Shown here one piece after another: positions 36,685 through 47,834 of a DNA stretch of 64,000 nt. The stretch's first letter is position 1. Each line of letters opens with the position of its first letter. The stretch covers positions 62,001-126,000 of the forward strand of contig JAKSDO010000187.1 in assembly GCA_022360055.1 (NCBI GenBank). Reading direction: 5' to 3'. A program made the position numbers and the translations under genes. Source of the DNA: Cytophagales bacterium (GTDB taxonomy: Bacteria > Bacteroidota > Bacteroidia > Cytophagales > Cyclobacteriaceae). Under the pieces are notes generated by a model, which saw only the letters and a list, made by a program, of their open reading frames with translations, was not told the DNA's origin and ran no database searches.

Positions 36685-37749
36685 TTAGCTTGTTGCTATT
36701 TTATTTTTTGAATAGATAATTACTAAATACATATAATAAAGCACTCCGAAGATTAGTGTGCTCAAGAGTAAATGAACCGGCTGGACGAATGGAGGCATGC
36801 CGAAATAGGCCATGACCATTCCGCTGATAATTTCGAGCAGGATCAGCAAGACTACATACTTTCCAATGTTTCTGACAAACGTAGCCTGTTGCTTACTTTT
36901 AAGTATTGAATACAACAGCAGCCCATGCAAGCCAAGAATGAACAGCGAGAAAGAACGATGAAGCATAAAGCTCAATCCGGTTCTGCTTATCCAGGTTTCC
37001 CTCAGGGCAAAGGACAATTCGGTTGCCGCCCGGTCTATGGCTTCCCGCACCTGTGTACCTAATACAATCTGAACCGCCATGGTTATCAGGCAGAAAACCG
37101 TCAAATAAAATATGAGTTTAAGATGCGGTCCGGAAGCATTACCGATGGAATTTCTCCTGATTCTGAAATTGATGTAGATCAAAAGAAGCACAATAACCAG
37201 GGCAAGAATCATATGAATGGTGATCATCCACGGCATGAGATTGGTTGAAACCACAATGGAACCGATCCATCCCTGAAAACCTACCGTTACAAATGTCAAT
37301 AACGAAACGTAGAAAACGGTTTTATCTTCTTTCAAATAGGTGATTGATCCCAGAAGTGTGGCAAATATTAAAAGCCCGATGATCACCCCAATCAAGCGAT
37401 TCACATACTCAGTCCAGGTTTTATACACATTGAAATCACCTTCCACCAGAATAGAGGCGTCATTCACAATCTGATCCGCCTTATTCGAGAAACCGAAAAA
37501 TTCCAGGTACCTGGCAAAACGTATGTTTTTCTGATGGCGGTATTCCGCATAATAAGCTTTGTAATCCTCCGGGAGCTCCGAAACATCCGTCGGAGGAATA
37601 TAACTTCCAAAGCACTTGGGCCAGTCGGGGCATCCCATTCCCGAACCGGTGCTTCTCACAATCCCGCCAACCAGGATCAGGAAGTAAACGGCAATCAGCG
37701 TCGTAAGACTTAATCGCTTAAAGCCCATATGGTCCTTAGAGATATTCAT
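36685..37749 (-). CDS. ctaA: Heme A synthase (CtaA/COX15)
   Basis: Oxidises heme O to heme A. The 354-residue membrane protein has about eight helices, the family opening YFLILVGGIVRSTGSGMGCP, and the conserved His residues in MITIHMIL, MLHRSFSLFILGLHG and QPVHLLLST segments that hold heme. An extracytoplasmic insert of about 60 residues follows the first helix, with a Cys pair (GCPDWPKC) seen in related enzymes. Start ATG overlaps the ctaD stop by one base (TAATG). Confidence 0.92.
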   Translation of the reverse strand: MNISKDHMGFKRLSLTTLIAVYFLILVGGIVRSTGSGMGCPDWPKCFGSYIPPTDVSELPEDYKAYYAEYRHQKNIRFARYLEFFGFSNKADQIVNDASILVEGDFNVYKTWTEYVNRLIGVIIGLLIFATLLGSITYLKEDKTVFYVSLLTFVTVGFQGWIGSIVVSTNLMPWMITIHMILALVIVLLLIYINFRIRRNSIGNASGPHLKLIFYLTVFCLITMAVQIVLGTQVREAIDRAATELSFALRETWISRTGLSFMLHRSFSLFILGLHGLLLYSILKSKQQATFVRNIGKYVVLLILLEIISGMVMAYFGMPPFVQPVHLLLSTLIFGVLYYMYLVIIYSKNKIATS

Positions 37750-39599
37750 TACGTTTTGGCGGAAACCTTTTCTTCTTTCACGAACCTGGTTTCATGCTGC
37801 AGATTCGACTCGGGAGTCTCTGACAAAGGGATATGTTGAGGAATATAATCTTCTTTAGCTCCGGGTTTGCTGTAATCATAAGGCCACCGGTGTACGCTCG
37901 GGATTTCTCCGGGCCAGTTCCCGTGTCCCGGATTTCTTGGTGTGGTCCATTCCAGTGTATTGGATCTCCATGGATTTGCAGGTGCCTTTTTACCCCTGAA
38001 AATACTGTAGAAAAAATTAAACAAAAAGATAAACTGGGCTCCAAAGGTCAGGATGGCCGCAACGCTCACAAACGAGTTTAGATCCACAAAGGTGCTGAAC
38101 GCGTCAAAATTGGTAAATGAATAATACCTTCTTGGAAAACCGGCGATACCAATATAATGCATTGGAAAGAATACCATATAAATTCCAACAAACGAAATCC
38201 AGAAATGGATGTATCCCAATTTGCTGTCCATCATTCTTCCAAACATTTTTGGAAACCAGTGGTAGATGCCCGCAAGCATACCGAAAAAGGCAGCGCTACC
38301 CATTACCAGATGAAAATGAGCTACTATAAAATAGGTGTCGTGCAATTGAATATCTATTGCCGAATTCCCTACAAACAAACCGGTCAATCCTCCAGAAATA
38401 AAAAATGACACCAAACCAATAGAAAATAACATGGCCGGGGTAAATACGATATTGCCTTTCCAAAGCGTAGTTAAATAGTTAAACACCTTTACCGCCGAAG
38501 GTACGGCAATAATCAGCGTAAGCAGCATAAAGATTGATCCGAGAAATGGATTCATACCAGAAACAAACATGTGGTGTGCCCAAACGACAAAGGACAGCAC
38601 CGTGATCCCCAGCATAGAGATAATCATCGCTTTGTAACCGAATATTGGTTTCCTGCTATTCGTTGCAATGATCTCGGAAGTAATCCCGAGCGCCGGAAGA
38701 AGGACAATATATACCTCGGGGTGCCCCAAGAACCAGAATAAATGCTGAAATAATATCGGGCTTCCGCCCATATTCGGCAGTGCCTCACCGGCTATATAAA
38801 TATCGGACAGATAGAAGCTTGTCCCAAAACTGCGATCAAAAATAAGCAGCAGTGCAGCTCCCAGCAAAACGGGGAACGACAGCAATCCGATAACTGCGGT
38901 CAGGAAGAATGCCCAGATGGTTAACGGAAGTTTTGCAAAAGACATCCCTTTTGTTCGCAGGTTAATAATGGTTGTAATGTAGTTTATACCCCCAAGAAGT
39001 GTAGAGACAATAAATAAAGCCATTGAAACAAGCCAGAGTGTCATTCCCAAACCGGATCCCGACATAGCCTGTGGCAAAGCGCTTAGCGGTGGATAAATAA
39101 CCCATCCACCCGATGCGGGTCCTGTTTCGATAAATAAAGAGATAAACATAACCACACTCGAAACAAAGAAGAACCAGTACGATAGCATGTTCATGAATCC
39201 CGAAGCCATATCCCGGGCTCCGATCTGAAGTGGTATGAGGTAATTGCTAAAGGTTCCGCTCAATCCGGCAGTAAGCACAAAGAATACCATAATGGTTCCA
39301 TGCATGGTCACCAATGCCAGGTAAAATTCAGGGTCCAGTTTGCCGGAGGTAGTTATCCATTTTCCCAAAAATGGCCTCAACCATTCAAGTTGTGCCTCCG
39401 GAAAGCCGAGTTGAAGCCGGAATACCAAAGACATACCTCCTCCGATTATTGCCCAAAATATACCGGTAATAAGATACTGCTTCGCAATGGTCTTATGATC
39501 TGTAGAAAAAATGTATTTGGTTATAAAATTGTCGTGGTGCTCATGAGCGTGATCCTCAATATGATCGTCAAGCTGCTCATTTACTGCTGTTGAAGCCAT
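37749..39599 (-). CDS. ctaD: Cytochrome c oxidase subunit I
   Basis: Catalytic subunit of the caa3/aa3-type oxidase, 616 residues with twelve core helices. Expected heme and copper ligands are visible: the helix II histidine (TMHGTIMVFF), the HPEVYI active-site motif with its cross-linked His-Tyr pair, the double-histidine HHMF of copper B and the helix X pair in VAHFHLVMG. The extended hydrophilic C-terminus (about 70 residues, with WTTPRNPGHGNWPGE) is usual in this group. Third in the ctaCD part of the operon. Confidence 0.97.
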   Translation of the reverse strand: MASTAVNEQLDDHIEDHAHEHHDNFITKYIFSTDHKTIAKQYLITGIFWAIIGGGMSLVFRLQLGFPEAQLEWLRPFLGKWITTSGKLDPEFYLALVTMHGTIMVFFVLTAGLSGTFSNYLIPLQIGARDMASGFMNMLSYWFFFVSSVVMFISLFIETGPASGGWVIYPPLSALPQAMSGSGLGMTLWLVSMALFIVSTLLGGINYITTIINLRTKGMSFAKLPLTIWAFFLTAVIGLLSFPVLLGAALLLIFDRSFGTSFYLSDIYIAGEALPNMGGSPILFQHLFWFLGHPEVYIVLLPALGITSEIIATNSRKPIFGYKAMIISMLGITVLSFVVWAHHMFVSGMNPFLGSIFMLLTLIIAVPSAVKVFNYLTTLWKGNIVFTPAMLFSIGLVSFFISGGLTGLFVGNSAIDIQLHDTYFIVAHFHLVMGSAAFFGMLAGIYHWFPKMFGRMMDSKLGYIHFWISFVGIYMVFFPMHYIGIAGFPRRYYSFTNFDAFSTFVDLNSFVSVAAILTFGAQFIFLFNFFYSIFRGKKAPANPWRSNTLEWTTPRNPGHGNWPGEIPSVHRWPYDYSKPGAKEDYIPQHIPLSETPESNLQHETRFVKEEKVSAKT

Positions 39600-39623
39600 A
39601 TAAAATATCTTTTAGTAATTTGA

Positions 39624-40676
39624 CTACCGTCTGTTTAATGTCGTTGTTTCGATTTGAGATTTAATCATTGCAACCTCTTTAAGGTTATCGGGCACCTGGG
39701 TCAGATATTCCGGATTTTTGGATAGCCATGGTTCCTGCTCGGATTTCCATTTTTCATATGCTTCCGGTTCTTCTACTACGACCAGCAAACGCATGGAAAA
39801 ATGACCACGCCCACAGACCTCGGTACAGGCAATTTCATAATTGAAATCAGGGTTTCCGGTTTCGATTCGCATCTCGGCCGTTGTTTTGGTGGGCACAAAC
39901 CAGAACCGCGTCGGCATTCCCGGGACAGCGTCCATTTTCAACCTGAAATGAGGGGCAAATACACTGTGCAGCACATCCCTGGCTCTGATTCTGAATTCAA
40001 CAGGTTGACCTTTAGGCAAATGCAATTCCCTGGGTGTAAAGTCATCATAGGTAGCGCGATCGGAAAAATCCAGGCCAAATTCGTTGGTGGCATCTACCTT
40101 TCTGAAATCATAAGCTCCCAATGTTTCATCTTTTCCCGGATATCGAACCTTCCAGGCAAACTGATATCCAAGTATTTCAACCACTTCGGAATTTTGGGGG
40201 GCAGGAGCCATCACCTTATTCCAAACGACCAGTCCGTAAACCACCAGAGAGGTAAGCACAATCGCCGGCACAATCGTCCATATCATTTCCAGCTTATTGT
40301 TTTCGGGAAAAAATAAGGCGCTGCGGTCCGGATTGTGTTGATATTTATATGAAAAATAAAAAAGCAGGATCTGTGTGATGATAAACACCACGCCGGTTAT
40401 TCCCATAGTTATCCAAAACAACCGGTCTGTAATTACGCCGTGTTCGGATGCAATGGGTATTTGATAAACATCAAAATTCTTGATGGAATACCAGAAAAGT
40501 AAGATAAAACCCAGCACAAGGAAGACCATGAAAAGCATGGCATTGGTCTTGTTACTGCCACTTCCCACTTTTTCATCAGATTTTTTCACCACACTCATCA
40601 ACGTGTGGAGTCTGAATATCAAAAGCAGAATTGCGAGGATAAGAAATACCCCGACTGCGATCGAAAATCCAATCAT
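39624..40676 (-). CDS. ctaC: Cytochrome c oxidase subunit II
   Basis: 350 residues. Three N-terminal membrane helices precede a periplasmic cupredoxin domain with the dinuclear CuA site: H in DVLHSVFAPH and the CxEVCGxGHFSM pattern (ACTEVCGRGHFSM), giving C, E, C, H and M ligands. It takes electrons from cytochrome c or from ActE. No fused cytochrome c domain, which is unusual for caa3 but fits ActE being the donor. Confidence 0.95.
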   Translation of the reverse strand: MIGFSIAVGVFLILAILLLIFRLHTLMSVVKKSDEKVGSGSNKTNAMLFMVFLVLGFILLFWYSIKNFDVYQIPIASEHGVITDRLFWITMGITGVVFIITQILLFYFSYKYQHNPDRSALFFPENNKLEMIWTIVPAIVLTSLVVYGLVVWNKVMAPAPQNSEVVEILGYQFAWKVRYPGKDETLGAYDFRKVDATNEFGLDFSDRATYDDFTPRELHLPKGQPVEFRIRARDVLHSVFAPHFRLKMDAVPGMPTRFWFVPTKTTAEMRIETGNPDFNYEIACTEVCGRGHFSMRLLVVVEEPEAYEKWKSEQEPWLSKNPEYLTQVPDNLKEVAMIKSQIETTTLNRR

Positions 40677-40816
40677 AATTTTTTAAGCTATTACCTTTTA
40701 AACTTTTTAAGCGTGAATCCGGAATATAGAAAGGCCCCTCAGCCCGACACTTATCCGGTTCACAAACAACTATTGTGATGCGGCAATGCCGCAATTCAAT
40801 TAATCGATAGTAAGCT
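40677..40816 (-). other. Structured spacer between actF and ctaC
   Basis: This 140-base gap splits an otherwise tight operon. On the minus strand it holds a perfect hairpin (TGCGGC, three-base loop, GCCGCA at about 40779-40793) and a second long pairing of GTGAACCGGA with TCCGGATTCAC spanning about 40711-40765. Neither is followed by a T run on the minus strand, so termination is not obvious. It could be an RNA processing or stability site that sets the ratio of ACIII to oxidase. Confidence 0.45.
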
Positions 40817-42079
40817 CTAAATGTGATGGTGGAGACTTTCCTCCAGCATAGGATGATTCTGAGCTACTAAAGGCGCCTTAGTTAGGGCGCGCAATACAAC
40901 ATATATAAAACCAACCGCAAAAATTGCAGCCATACCAATTTCTATAAATCCAAAACCTCCATTTACTCCCAGCGATCCCGGAGTGATCATCAGATAGAAG
41001 TCAAACCAATGGCCGACCAATAACACCGGACAAACAATCTTAAGGAAAATCGTGTGTCTTTTAGAATCCCTTGTCATCAAAACCAAAAATGGAAAGATAA
41101 AGTTTATGAATATATTAAAGAAAAATACCCACGCATACTGACCACTCTTCAATCGCTCGACAAAGTACACCGATTCTTCAGGAATATTGGCATAATAGAT
41201 CAGCAGAAACTGTGAAAACCAGATATAGGCCCAGAAAATGCTGAATGCAAAAATATATTTCCCCAGGTCATGGAGGTGGCTTGAATTCAATTGCATAAGA
41301 TATCCGCGCTCCCTTAGCCAAATTACCAAAAGTGTAATTGCAGCGAGTCCGGCCACGAACCAACTGGAAAACACATACCACCCGAACATGGTGCTAAACC
41401 AATGTGTATCAATTGATAATACCCAATCCCAGGCAGCCGTGGAGGAAGTCAATGCAAATATTATTATAAAGATGGTGGAATAAACCCTCATCTTTCTCCA
41501 ATACGTGTCACCTCCGTTTATATCTTCTTTGAGTGATTCCTGGCGTATAAAACGGAACATCATGATCCAAAGCACAAAATAAGCTGCCATTCTCAGGAGG
41601 AAAAAGGTAAGGTTTAAATATCCCTTTTTCCCGGCAATGATGGCATCGTAATGCTCGCCTCCCTCAACATAAAGCGAGCTATCCAGCCAGTGGAACATGT
41701 GATAGTGTGAAGGGCCGGCAAAATTTGCGAGACCAAAAACAACAAAGGTTAAACCGGCAGCAACATAAAGCCATGCGCCGAACGCTTCCGGAATCCTTTT
41801 AATATAGGCAGACCAACCTGCCTGCGAGGCATATTGGAGAGCTAGAAACAAAACGCCACAAAGTGCGATTCCTACGAAATAGACATTATTGATCCAAAGA
41901 TTTACCCAAACTCTATGCAACCAATGGAAATGATGCCCGGCGCCTGCCGTTTCTTCATGGCCGTGGCCTCCAAACGCAACAATTAGAATTCCTACCGCTA
42001 CCAGCACTACTCCTACAATTTTAGTAATGAATAGTTTCTTTTGATGATCAGCGGTAAAAACAAATTTATCTTCAGACAT
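40817..42079 (-). CDS. actF: ActF: quinone-binding subunit of alternative complex III
   Basis: 420 residues, about ten membrane helices, of the same general family as ActC (NrfD-like). The segments GYLNLTFFLLRMAAYFVLW and MRVYSTIFIIIFAL and the WDWVLSIDTHWFSTMFGWY motif are typical. It forms part of the membrane quinol-oxidising core. A His-rich loop (GHGHEETAGAGHHFHWLH) is at residues 43-60. It is the last act gene and follows actE by 20 bases. Confidence 0.92.
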   Translation of the reverse strand: MSEDKFVFTADHQKKLFITKIVGVVLVAVGILIVAFGGHGHEETAGAGHHFHWLHRVWVNLWINNVYFVGIALCGVLFLALQYASQAGWSAYIKRIPEAFGAWLYVAAGLTFVVFGLANFAGPSHYHMFHWLDSSLYVEGGEHYDAIIAGKKGYLNLTFFLLRMAAYFVLWIMMFRFIRQESLKEDINGGDTYWRKMRVYSTIFIIIFALTSSTAAWDWVLSIDTHWFSTMFGWYVFSSWFVAGLAAITLLVIWLRERGYLMQLNSSHLHDLGKYIFAFSIFWAYIWFSQFLLIYYANIPEESVYFVERLKSGQYAWVFFFNIFINFIFPFLVLMTRDSKRHTIFLKIVCPVLLVGHWFDFYLMITPGSLGVNGGFGFIEIGMAAIFAVGFIYVVLRALTKAPLVAQNHPMLEESLHHHI

Positions 42080-42099
42080 AACGATCTATAAAGTTGGTC

Positions 42100-42726
42100 T
42101 TAGTTTTGATTTTGTAAAATTTGAACATACCGGGTGATTTTCCAACGCTCATCCACAGATACCAGAGATCCGTGCGACATCATTCTACCCCGTCCGTGCG
42201 TGATGGTATGAAAGATCTGGCCTTCGGGCAATTCCTTCACTCTTCCCAGGTTATATGCAGGCACGCCGAGAAATACCTTTCCGACCAGGCCATCGCCCTG
42301 ACCGGTTTCTCCGTGACAAGAGGTACAATAAATCGAGTACAATGTCTTTCCTTCAGCAATTACTTCCGCTGTGGAATCGATTGGATTGGTTAAAACCCTG
42401 CCCGCATATTCGGCACTATCCTTATGAATTCTGTAAGGCAAATACCCATGCTCATTTCTTTTTACCGTATTGGCGACAGGTTCGCGCATATTCATGTAAT
42501 GTGGATTGTTCGGATTTGAATTGTAAAATTCTCCAAGACCGTCTTCCCTGTTGCTAAGCCAATTCCCTTCATTTTCATCTGTAATTTGGCTCAATCCTTC
42601 GTAGGGAACAGAGTGATACATATTCGGAGCGAATTCCAATCCCTGGAAATCATTCTTTGCTTTACAAGACCATAAAGATATCCCAAGTGCAATGAGTAAT
42701 ATGTGATATATATTACCGTTGTTCAT
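42100..42726 (-). CDS. actE: ActE: monoheme cytochrome c lipoprotein of alternative complex III
   Basis: 208 residues with a lipoprotein signal (ISLWSC) and one heme motif, CTSCHG. Met ligands are plausible in the RGRMMSHGSL segment. It is the likely exit point for electrons toward subunit II of the oxidase. Starts 11 bases after actD. Confidence 0.92.
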   Translation of the reverse strand: MNNGNIYHILLIALGISLWSCKAKNDFQGLEFAPNMYHSVPYEGLSQITDENEGNWLSNREDGLGEFYNSNPNNPHYMNMREPVANTVKRNEHGYLPYRIHKDSAEYAGRVLTNPIDSTAEVIAEGKTLYSIYCTSCHGETGQGDGLVGKVFLGVPAYNLGRVKELPEGQIFHTITHGRGRMMSHGSLVSVDERWKITRYVQILQNQN

Positions 42727-42737
42727 CTTAATAAAAT

Positions 42738-43265
42738 TTATTCAAAACTCTTTTCGTTGACCTCCTCAGCTCCAGTACCGGCAATCAGGTGGCTTATTTC
42801 TTCTTTTGAAAGTTTGTTTTCCGCAAGATTAATTGCCACGACATGCTTATCGTCCGTAATTCTGACATCGAAGATCTTCGGTTTTTTATAAGGCTTCAGA
42901 TCACTGGCAACCATAAAAGTACCTACCATGCCCAGCGCGCTTAAAAGTACAGTCAACTCAAAAGTTACAGGAACAAATGGTGGAAGCGAGGCAAAATTCT
43001 TACCTCCTATAATCATTTGCCAGTCGTAGCCCATCATCCAGAACTGCATGATCAAGGCGAGTGAAAAACCGAGCGCGCCAAACATAAAAGCTGCCTTGGG
43101 CAAACGAGAATGTTTATATCCCAATGCTTCATCAATTCCATGAATCGGAAACGGGGAAAAAACCTCATGGATCTTTACTCCGGACGTTCTTAAGTTCTTT
43201 ACAGCTTTTAGAACGATGTCATCATCTCCATAAACGCCTACGATAAAATTACTTGCTGTTGCCAT
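42738..43265 (-). CDS. actD: ActD: DUF3341 subunit of alternative complex III
   Basis: 175 residues, two membrane helices (about 75-95 and 120-140) and the DUF3341 opening GVYGDDDIVLKAVKNLRTSGVKIHE, plus the PFPIHGIDEALG motif. It anchors the complex in the membrane. The start codon lies right against the actC stop. Confidence 0.93.
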   Translation of the reverse strand: MATASNFIVGVYGDDDIVLKAVKNLRTSGVKIHEVFSPFPIHGIDEALGYKHSRLPKAAFMFGALGFSLALIMQFWMMGYDWQMIIGGKNFASLPPFVPVTFELTVLLSALGMVGTFMVASDLKPYKKPKIFDVRITDDKHVVAINLAENKLSKEEISHLIAGTGAEEVNEKSFE

Positions 43266-44639
43266 TTACTTTATTGCTTTATCCGATGATGAAGTTGACT
43301 TTATAATACTTTTTACTTCCGCCATGTTAATCACCGGGAAGAACTTGGCAAAAAGGAAAAACGCCGTAAAGAAAAATCCAAATGTGAACAGGTAATCACC
43401 GACATCGAAAAATGTCGGATAGAACATAGCCCAACTGCTCGGAAGAAAATCCCTGTGCAACGACGTCACGATTATTACGAATCTCTCAAACCACATCCCA
43501 ATATTTACGACAATTGAAAGAATGAACGTAGCCCACAAACTTGTTCTGATTTTTTTGATCCAGAACAGCTGAGGTGAGATTACGTTGCAGGTCATCATTG
43601 TCCAGTACGCCCACCAATAGGGTCCGGTTGCCCGGTTCAGGAATGCATATTGTTCTGCCGGGACACCGGAATACCACGCCATAAACAGCTCGGTAAGGTA
43701 TGCAATACCTACGATGGAACCCGTCACGATGATGATGATGTTCATATATTCAATATGCTGAATGGTAATGTAATCTTCCAGTTTATATACTTTTCGTGTG
43801 ATCAGCATCAAAGTCAACACCATGGCAAAACCCGAAAATACGGCACCCGCCACAAAGTAAGGCGGGAAAATCGTTGTATGCCATCCCGGAATTACCGAGG
43901 TGGCAAAGTCGAATGATACGATTGTATGAACTGAAAGAACCAGTGGAGTAGCCAATCCTGCCAAAATCAATGAAACAGATTCGTACCGGGACCAGTCTTT
44001 TGCAGCGCCCGTCCATCCAAAGCTTAAGGCTCCGTAAATGGCGGCAGAAACTTTATTTTTCGCTCTATCCCTGATCGTGGCAAAATCCGGGATTAATCCA
44101 ATATACCAGAACACCAGGGATACGGTGAAATATGTCGTAATCGCAAATACGTCCCAGAGCAATGGGCTGTTGAAATTAACCCACAATGAGCCAAAAGTAT
44201 TGGGAAGCGGCAGCACCCAATAAAATCCTAACCACAGACGCCCCATATGAACCAATGGGAAAAACGCGGCACAGATCACTGCAAAAATGGTCATTGCTTC
44301 AGCAGCCCGATTGATGGACATTCTCCATTTTTGACGGAACAACAATAGAATAGCAGAAATAAGTGTACCGGCATGACCGATACCCACCCACCACACAAAG
44401 TTCGTAATGTCCCAGGCCCATCCAATCGTTTTATTCAGCCCCCAGACTCCGATCCCATCCCAGAGCGTAAAGAAAAGCGTATAGGTTCCTACGGCTAAAA
44501 GCGCGAGAGAAACTGCAATTGCCATAAACCATGTTTTCGGTGGCTTGGCTTCTACCCTTACACAAATATCCTGGGTAACGTCACCCACGGTCTTGGCACC
44601 GGTAACTAATGGTGTACGTACGGATGAAACAACTTCCAT
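43266..44639 (-). CDS. actC: ActC: NrfD-type quinone-binding subunit of alternative complex III
   Basis: 457-residue membrane protein with ten helices (NrfD/polysulfide reductase family), carrying the quinol site and the ion-moving path proposed for ACIII. Typical motifs include [38 protein letters not shown] and [18 protein letters not shown]. It starts 5 bases after actB. Confidence 0.95.
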   Translation of the reverse strand: MEVVSSVRTPLVTGAKTVGDVTQDICVRVEAKPPKTWFMAIAVSLALLAVGTYTLFFTLWDGIGVWGLNKTIGWAWDITNFVWWVGIGHAGTLISAILLLFRQKWRMSINRAAEAMTIFAVICAAFFPLVHMGRLWLGFYWVLPLPNTFGSLWVNFNSPLLWDVFAITTYFTVSLVFWYIGLIPDFATIRDRAKNKVSAAIYGALSFGWTGAAKDWSRYESVSLILAGLATPLVLSVHTIVSFDFATSVIPGWHTTIFPPYFVAGAVFSGFAMVLTLMLITRKVYKLEDYITIQHIEYMNIIIIVTGSIVGIAYLTELFMAWYSGVPAEQYAFLNRATGPYWWAYWTMMTCNVISPQLFWIKKIRTSLWATFILSIVVNIGMWFERFVIIVTSLHRDFLPSSWAMFYPTFFDVGDYLFTFGFFFTAFFLFAKFFPVINMAEVKSIIKSTSSSDKAIK

Positions 44640-44644
44640 ATGTA

Positions 44645-47600
44645 TTAAGCGTTTTCTTCTTTATTTCTAATCTTCGCCAAATACCAAACATTTGGCTTCA
44701 CATTTATTTCTTCCAGCACATTATATGCCCTGTGTTCATGAATTTCCTGCCGATCCCCTTTATCCTTTACTTTGAGTAATTTAGCAACCCGACTTTCCGG
44801 ATCCCGGATATCGCCAAAAACAATGGCATCCGTAGGACATGCATTTGCGCATGCGGTAGTCACTTCACCATCGATTACTCTCCTTCCTTTTTTCTTCGCT
44901 TCCAGCTTTCCGTATTGAATACGCTGCACACAGAACGTACACTTTTCCATAACTCCCCTGGACCGCACAGTCACATCCGGATTCAAAACCATTTTACCCA
45001 GATCATTATTCATGGAAGAATTATCGGCAAACTGCTTATTGTCGTGATACTTGAACCAGTTGAACCTTCGCACTTTGTAAGGGCAGTTGTTGGCACAATA
45101 TCTTGTACCTATACATCTGTTATAGGTCATCTGGTTCAGGCCTTCCGTACTATGTGTGGTTGCCGCGACAGGACAAACGGTCTCACATGGAGCATTATTG
45201 CAATGCTGGCACATCATCGGTTGGAAAGTTACTTCCGGGTTCTCGGCCGCTACCTCCATTTCGGCATTTGTGGTTGCCGATTTTTCGCTGCTGTAGTACC
45301 TGTCGATTCGTATCCAGGTCATTTCCCTTCTGTTCAATACCTCTTGCTTACCCACTACCGGAACATTATTCTCAGCCATGCATGCTACCGAACAGGAACT
45401 GCAACCGATGCATGAATTTAGGTCGACCGCCATGGTCCAGTGATGGTTGTTGTAGTCATGCCCCTTCCATAGAGAAATTTCTCTGGGTTGCAATTTGCCA
45501 TCTTTCTTTTCATCCTCTCCGCCCAGTTTTTCTTCGAGAAAGTCAGACACGGCAATTTTAGGACGGTGGAACACATGCTCGGGATGATTTTTATACGTAT
45601 CCAGTGCAGCCTCCTGTACGACAAACTCCCGGTTCATGAAGGTATGATGTGTTTGCGTATGTGCAACTTTGGTCATCGCTCCGGTCAATGTCACGGCAAC
45701 ACCCGAAATAACGTTCAAGCTTGATAATCCATTGATCTCCGAAATAAATGGGAAAGCATTGATGCCTAAATTATTGGCGACTCTTCCAGCCTTGGTTCGG
45801 CCGTAGCCTACTGCCAACCCGACGGTTTCCCTGGCCTGTCCGGGCTGTACAATCAACGGTAAACTCACCGTTTTGCCTCCGGCAGTCAAATTTGCTTGAT
45901 AGGTATTGCCTTCAATAACTTCAACCCCGAGCTCATTGGCCATGGCCTGGCTTATTGTCAGGTAATTATCCCAGCAGGCTTTGGTGATCGGATCGGGAGT
46001 TTCCTGAAGCCATGGATTATTTGCCTGTGAACCATCCCCCAGTGCGACAGTTTCATATAATACCAGCTCGACTCCGTTGCTTTTTGCTTTGTAAGCCGAC
46101 GCAATATTAGATGCCGCTGCATTCAGATCTCCGCCAAAGACGATAAACTCCATTGTAATGGCCCGGGCTTCCACAGAGTATACTCCATCGTGCAGACTTC
46201 GGTCAAAAAATGTCTGGAAGTCGAGCTGTTTGCGCTGGGTGGTAAATATGTTATCTTTCCAATAATCCTTTACATATTCATAAAATTCAACTCCCGGTTT
46301 CCCTGCCCAGGCCAATAAGGTTTCCTGCGCCTGCCTGGTATTGAACAGCGGTGAAATGGTCGGCTGACAGAGGCTGTACTCCCCCTCAACCGGATTGGCG
46401 TCATTCCAGGATTCCAGGTAATGGTGATCGGGAGCGACATAATCTACTTCCGAAGCAGTTTCATCCTTCCTTTCACAAATGCTGACTTTCAGATTAACGT
46501 CGGCCAATGCTTTTTGTATATCAGCGCCCAGATAATGATCATAAACAGGATTGCTGTTTAAAAAAATAACGCCCTGAATCTTACCGGAAGAAAGGTCCGA
46601 AACAAATTGCTCCATCTTTTCATCATTCCCCTGCCGGAAATAAACCGGGGTTTTAAGATCTATTGTCGATCCGATATTTTGCAGCAATCCATTGATCGCA
46701 TTGATGATGATCTGAACATTCGGGTCGTTGCTCCCGGAAACAACCAATGAGTTCCCCTTGCTTTCCCACAAGTCATCAGCGGCTTTTGATAAATAGGCGA
46801 CTTCTGTTTTTTCAACATTTATCTCAGACTGTCCGGCTTTACCGGCAAGTAAATTGTAGAGCGATGCAACCGCTAATCCTTCCGCAGATGGTTTTAAAGG
46901 AGTCCTGTAATCGGCATTAGCTCCTGTAAGGGAAAGATTGCTTTCAAACTGGTATAAGCGGGACATTTCCTTTTTGCCGCCATCCAGCTTTCTATTTTTG
47001 ATAAAATCGCGGCTGAATTTATTGGGATTGATCCAGGTGCCCATGAAATCGGCTCCAAAGCTTACCACGGTCTTCGCCTTGGCGAAGTGATAGGTCGGGA
47101 TCACAGCTTTACCAAAAGAATCTTCGTTTGCTTTTACAATGCCATAGGAAGACACCGGATCATACATCACCAATTCGGTCCCCGGATACCTGTTGGCAAA
47201 TTCCTGAATAACCGCTTTTGTAGACGGACTCAGAATGGTTTTACCAACTATTCTGATTTGACCTCCTCCCGAAGCAATACTTTCGAGTTTTGTTTTTACC
47301 TGGGCGTCCAGCTCGGACCAATCTACCTGTGAATTGTTTATCAAAGGGGCGCTTAACCGGGCTTTATCATATAGAGAAAGAACGGAAGCCTCCACCTGGG
47401 CGCTGGTTCCCTTTCCGGAGACATTTGAAAGTTTGTTTGGCTCAATTTTGATTGGCCGTCCCTCCCTGGTCTTTACCACGATGCTGCAGTAATTCCCCCC
47501 ATTGGTGTAGGTCGACGCATAATAATTGGGAATGCCCGGATTTATTTCTTCCGGTTTATTGAGGTATGGAATCGCTTTTCTTACCGGAGCTTCACAAGCC

Positions 47601-47797
47601 GCTAAAGAAGCGGCAGCAACGCTAAATCCCATTAATTTCAGAAAATCCCTTCTCGAACTTCCTCCTTCATTTTCATTCAGGATCCCTTTATCATATGGAA
47701 GCTCCTGAGGAAATTCTTTGCTGGCATATTTAACAAATTCCGGATGGTTGGTGAGTTGCTCTACCCCTTTCCAGTATTGTTTTTTATTTTCTTTCAT
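44645..47797 (-). CDS. actB: ActB: molybdopterin-oxidoreductase-like iron-sulfur subunit of alternative complex III
   Basis: 1050 residues. The N-terminus has a twin-arginine-like motif ([14 protein letters not shown]) about 48 residues in, followed by LAAC, as in the TAT-variant-translocated family with lipid anchor. The long middle part is like a molybdopterin oxidoreductase but lacks a recognisable cofactor site. The C-terminal 250 residues hold four iron-sulfur motifs ([43 protein letters not shown] with a later CANAC). The third has Thr-Arg-Tyr between the first two cysteines, as in three-iron clusters. Peripheral subunit that passes electrons to ActA. Confidence 0.95.
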   Translation of the reverse strand: MKENKKQYWKGVEQLTNHPEFVKYASKEFPQELPYDKGILNENEGGSSRRDFLKLMGFSVAAASLAACEAPVRKAIPYLNKPEEINPGIPNYYASTYTNGGNYCSIVVKTREGRPIKIEPNKLSNVSGKGTSAQVEASVLSLYDKARLSAPLINNSQVDWSELDAQVKTKLESIASGGGQIRIVGKTILSPSTKAVIQEFANRYPGTELVMYDPVSSYGIVKANEDSFGKAVIPTYHFAKAKTVVSFGADFMGTWINPNKFSRDFIKNRKLDGGKKEMSRLYQFESNLSLTGANADYRTPLKPSAEGLAVASLYNLLAGKAGQSEINVEKTEVAYLSKAADDLWESKGNSLVVSGSNDPNVQIIINAINGLLQNIGSTIDLKTPVYFRQGNDEKMEQFVSDLSSGKIQGVIFLNSNPVYDHYLGADIQKALADVNLKVSICERKDETASEVDYVAPDHHYLESWNDANPVEGEYSLCQPTISPLFNTRQAQETLLAWAGKPGVEFYEYVKDYWKDNIFTTQRKQLDFQTFFDRSLHDGVYSVEARAITMEFIVFGGDLNAAASNIASAYKAKSNGVELVLYETVALGDGSQANNPWLQETPDPITKACWDNYLTISQAMANELGVEVIEGNTYQANLTAGGKTVSLPLIVQPGQARETVGLAVGYGRTKAGRVANNLGINAFPFISEINGLSSLNVISGVAVTLTGAMTKVAHTQTHHTFMNREFVVQEAALDTYKNHPEHVFHRPKIAVSDFLEEKLGGEDEKKDGKLQPREISLWKGHDYNNHHWTMAVDLNSCIGCSSCSVACMAENNVPVVGKQEVLNRREMTWIRIDRYYSSEKSATTNAEMEVAAENPEVTFQPMMCQHCNNAPCETVCPVAATTHSTEGLNQMTYNRCIGTRYCANNCPYKVRRFNWFKYHDNKQFADNSSMNNDLGKMVLNPDVTVRSRGVMEKCTFCVQRIQYGKLEAKKKGRRVIDGEVTTACANACPTDAIVFGDIRDPESRVAKLLKVKDKGDRQEIHEHRAYNVLEEINVKPNVWYLAKIRNKEENA

Positions 47798-47834
47798 ATA
47801 TGCGATGTATAAAATCCTGCTTACGGTCTAATAA

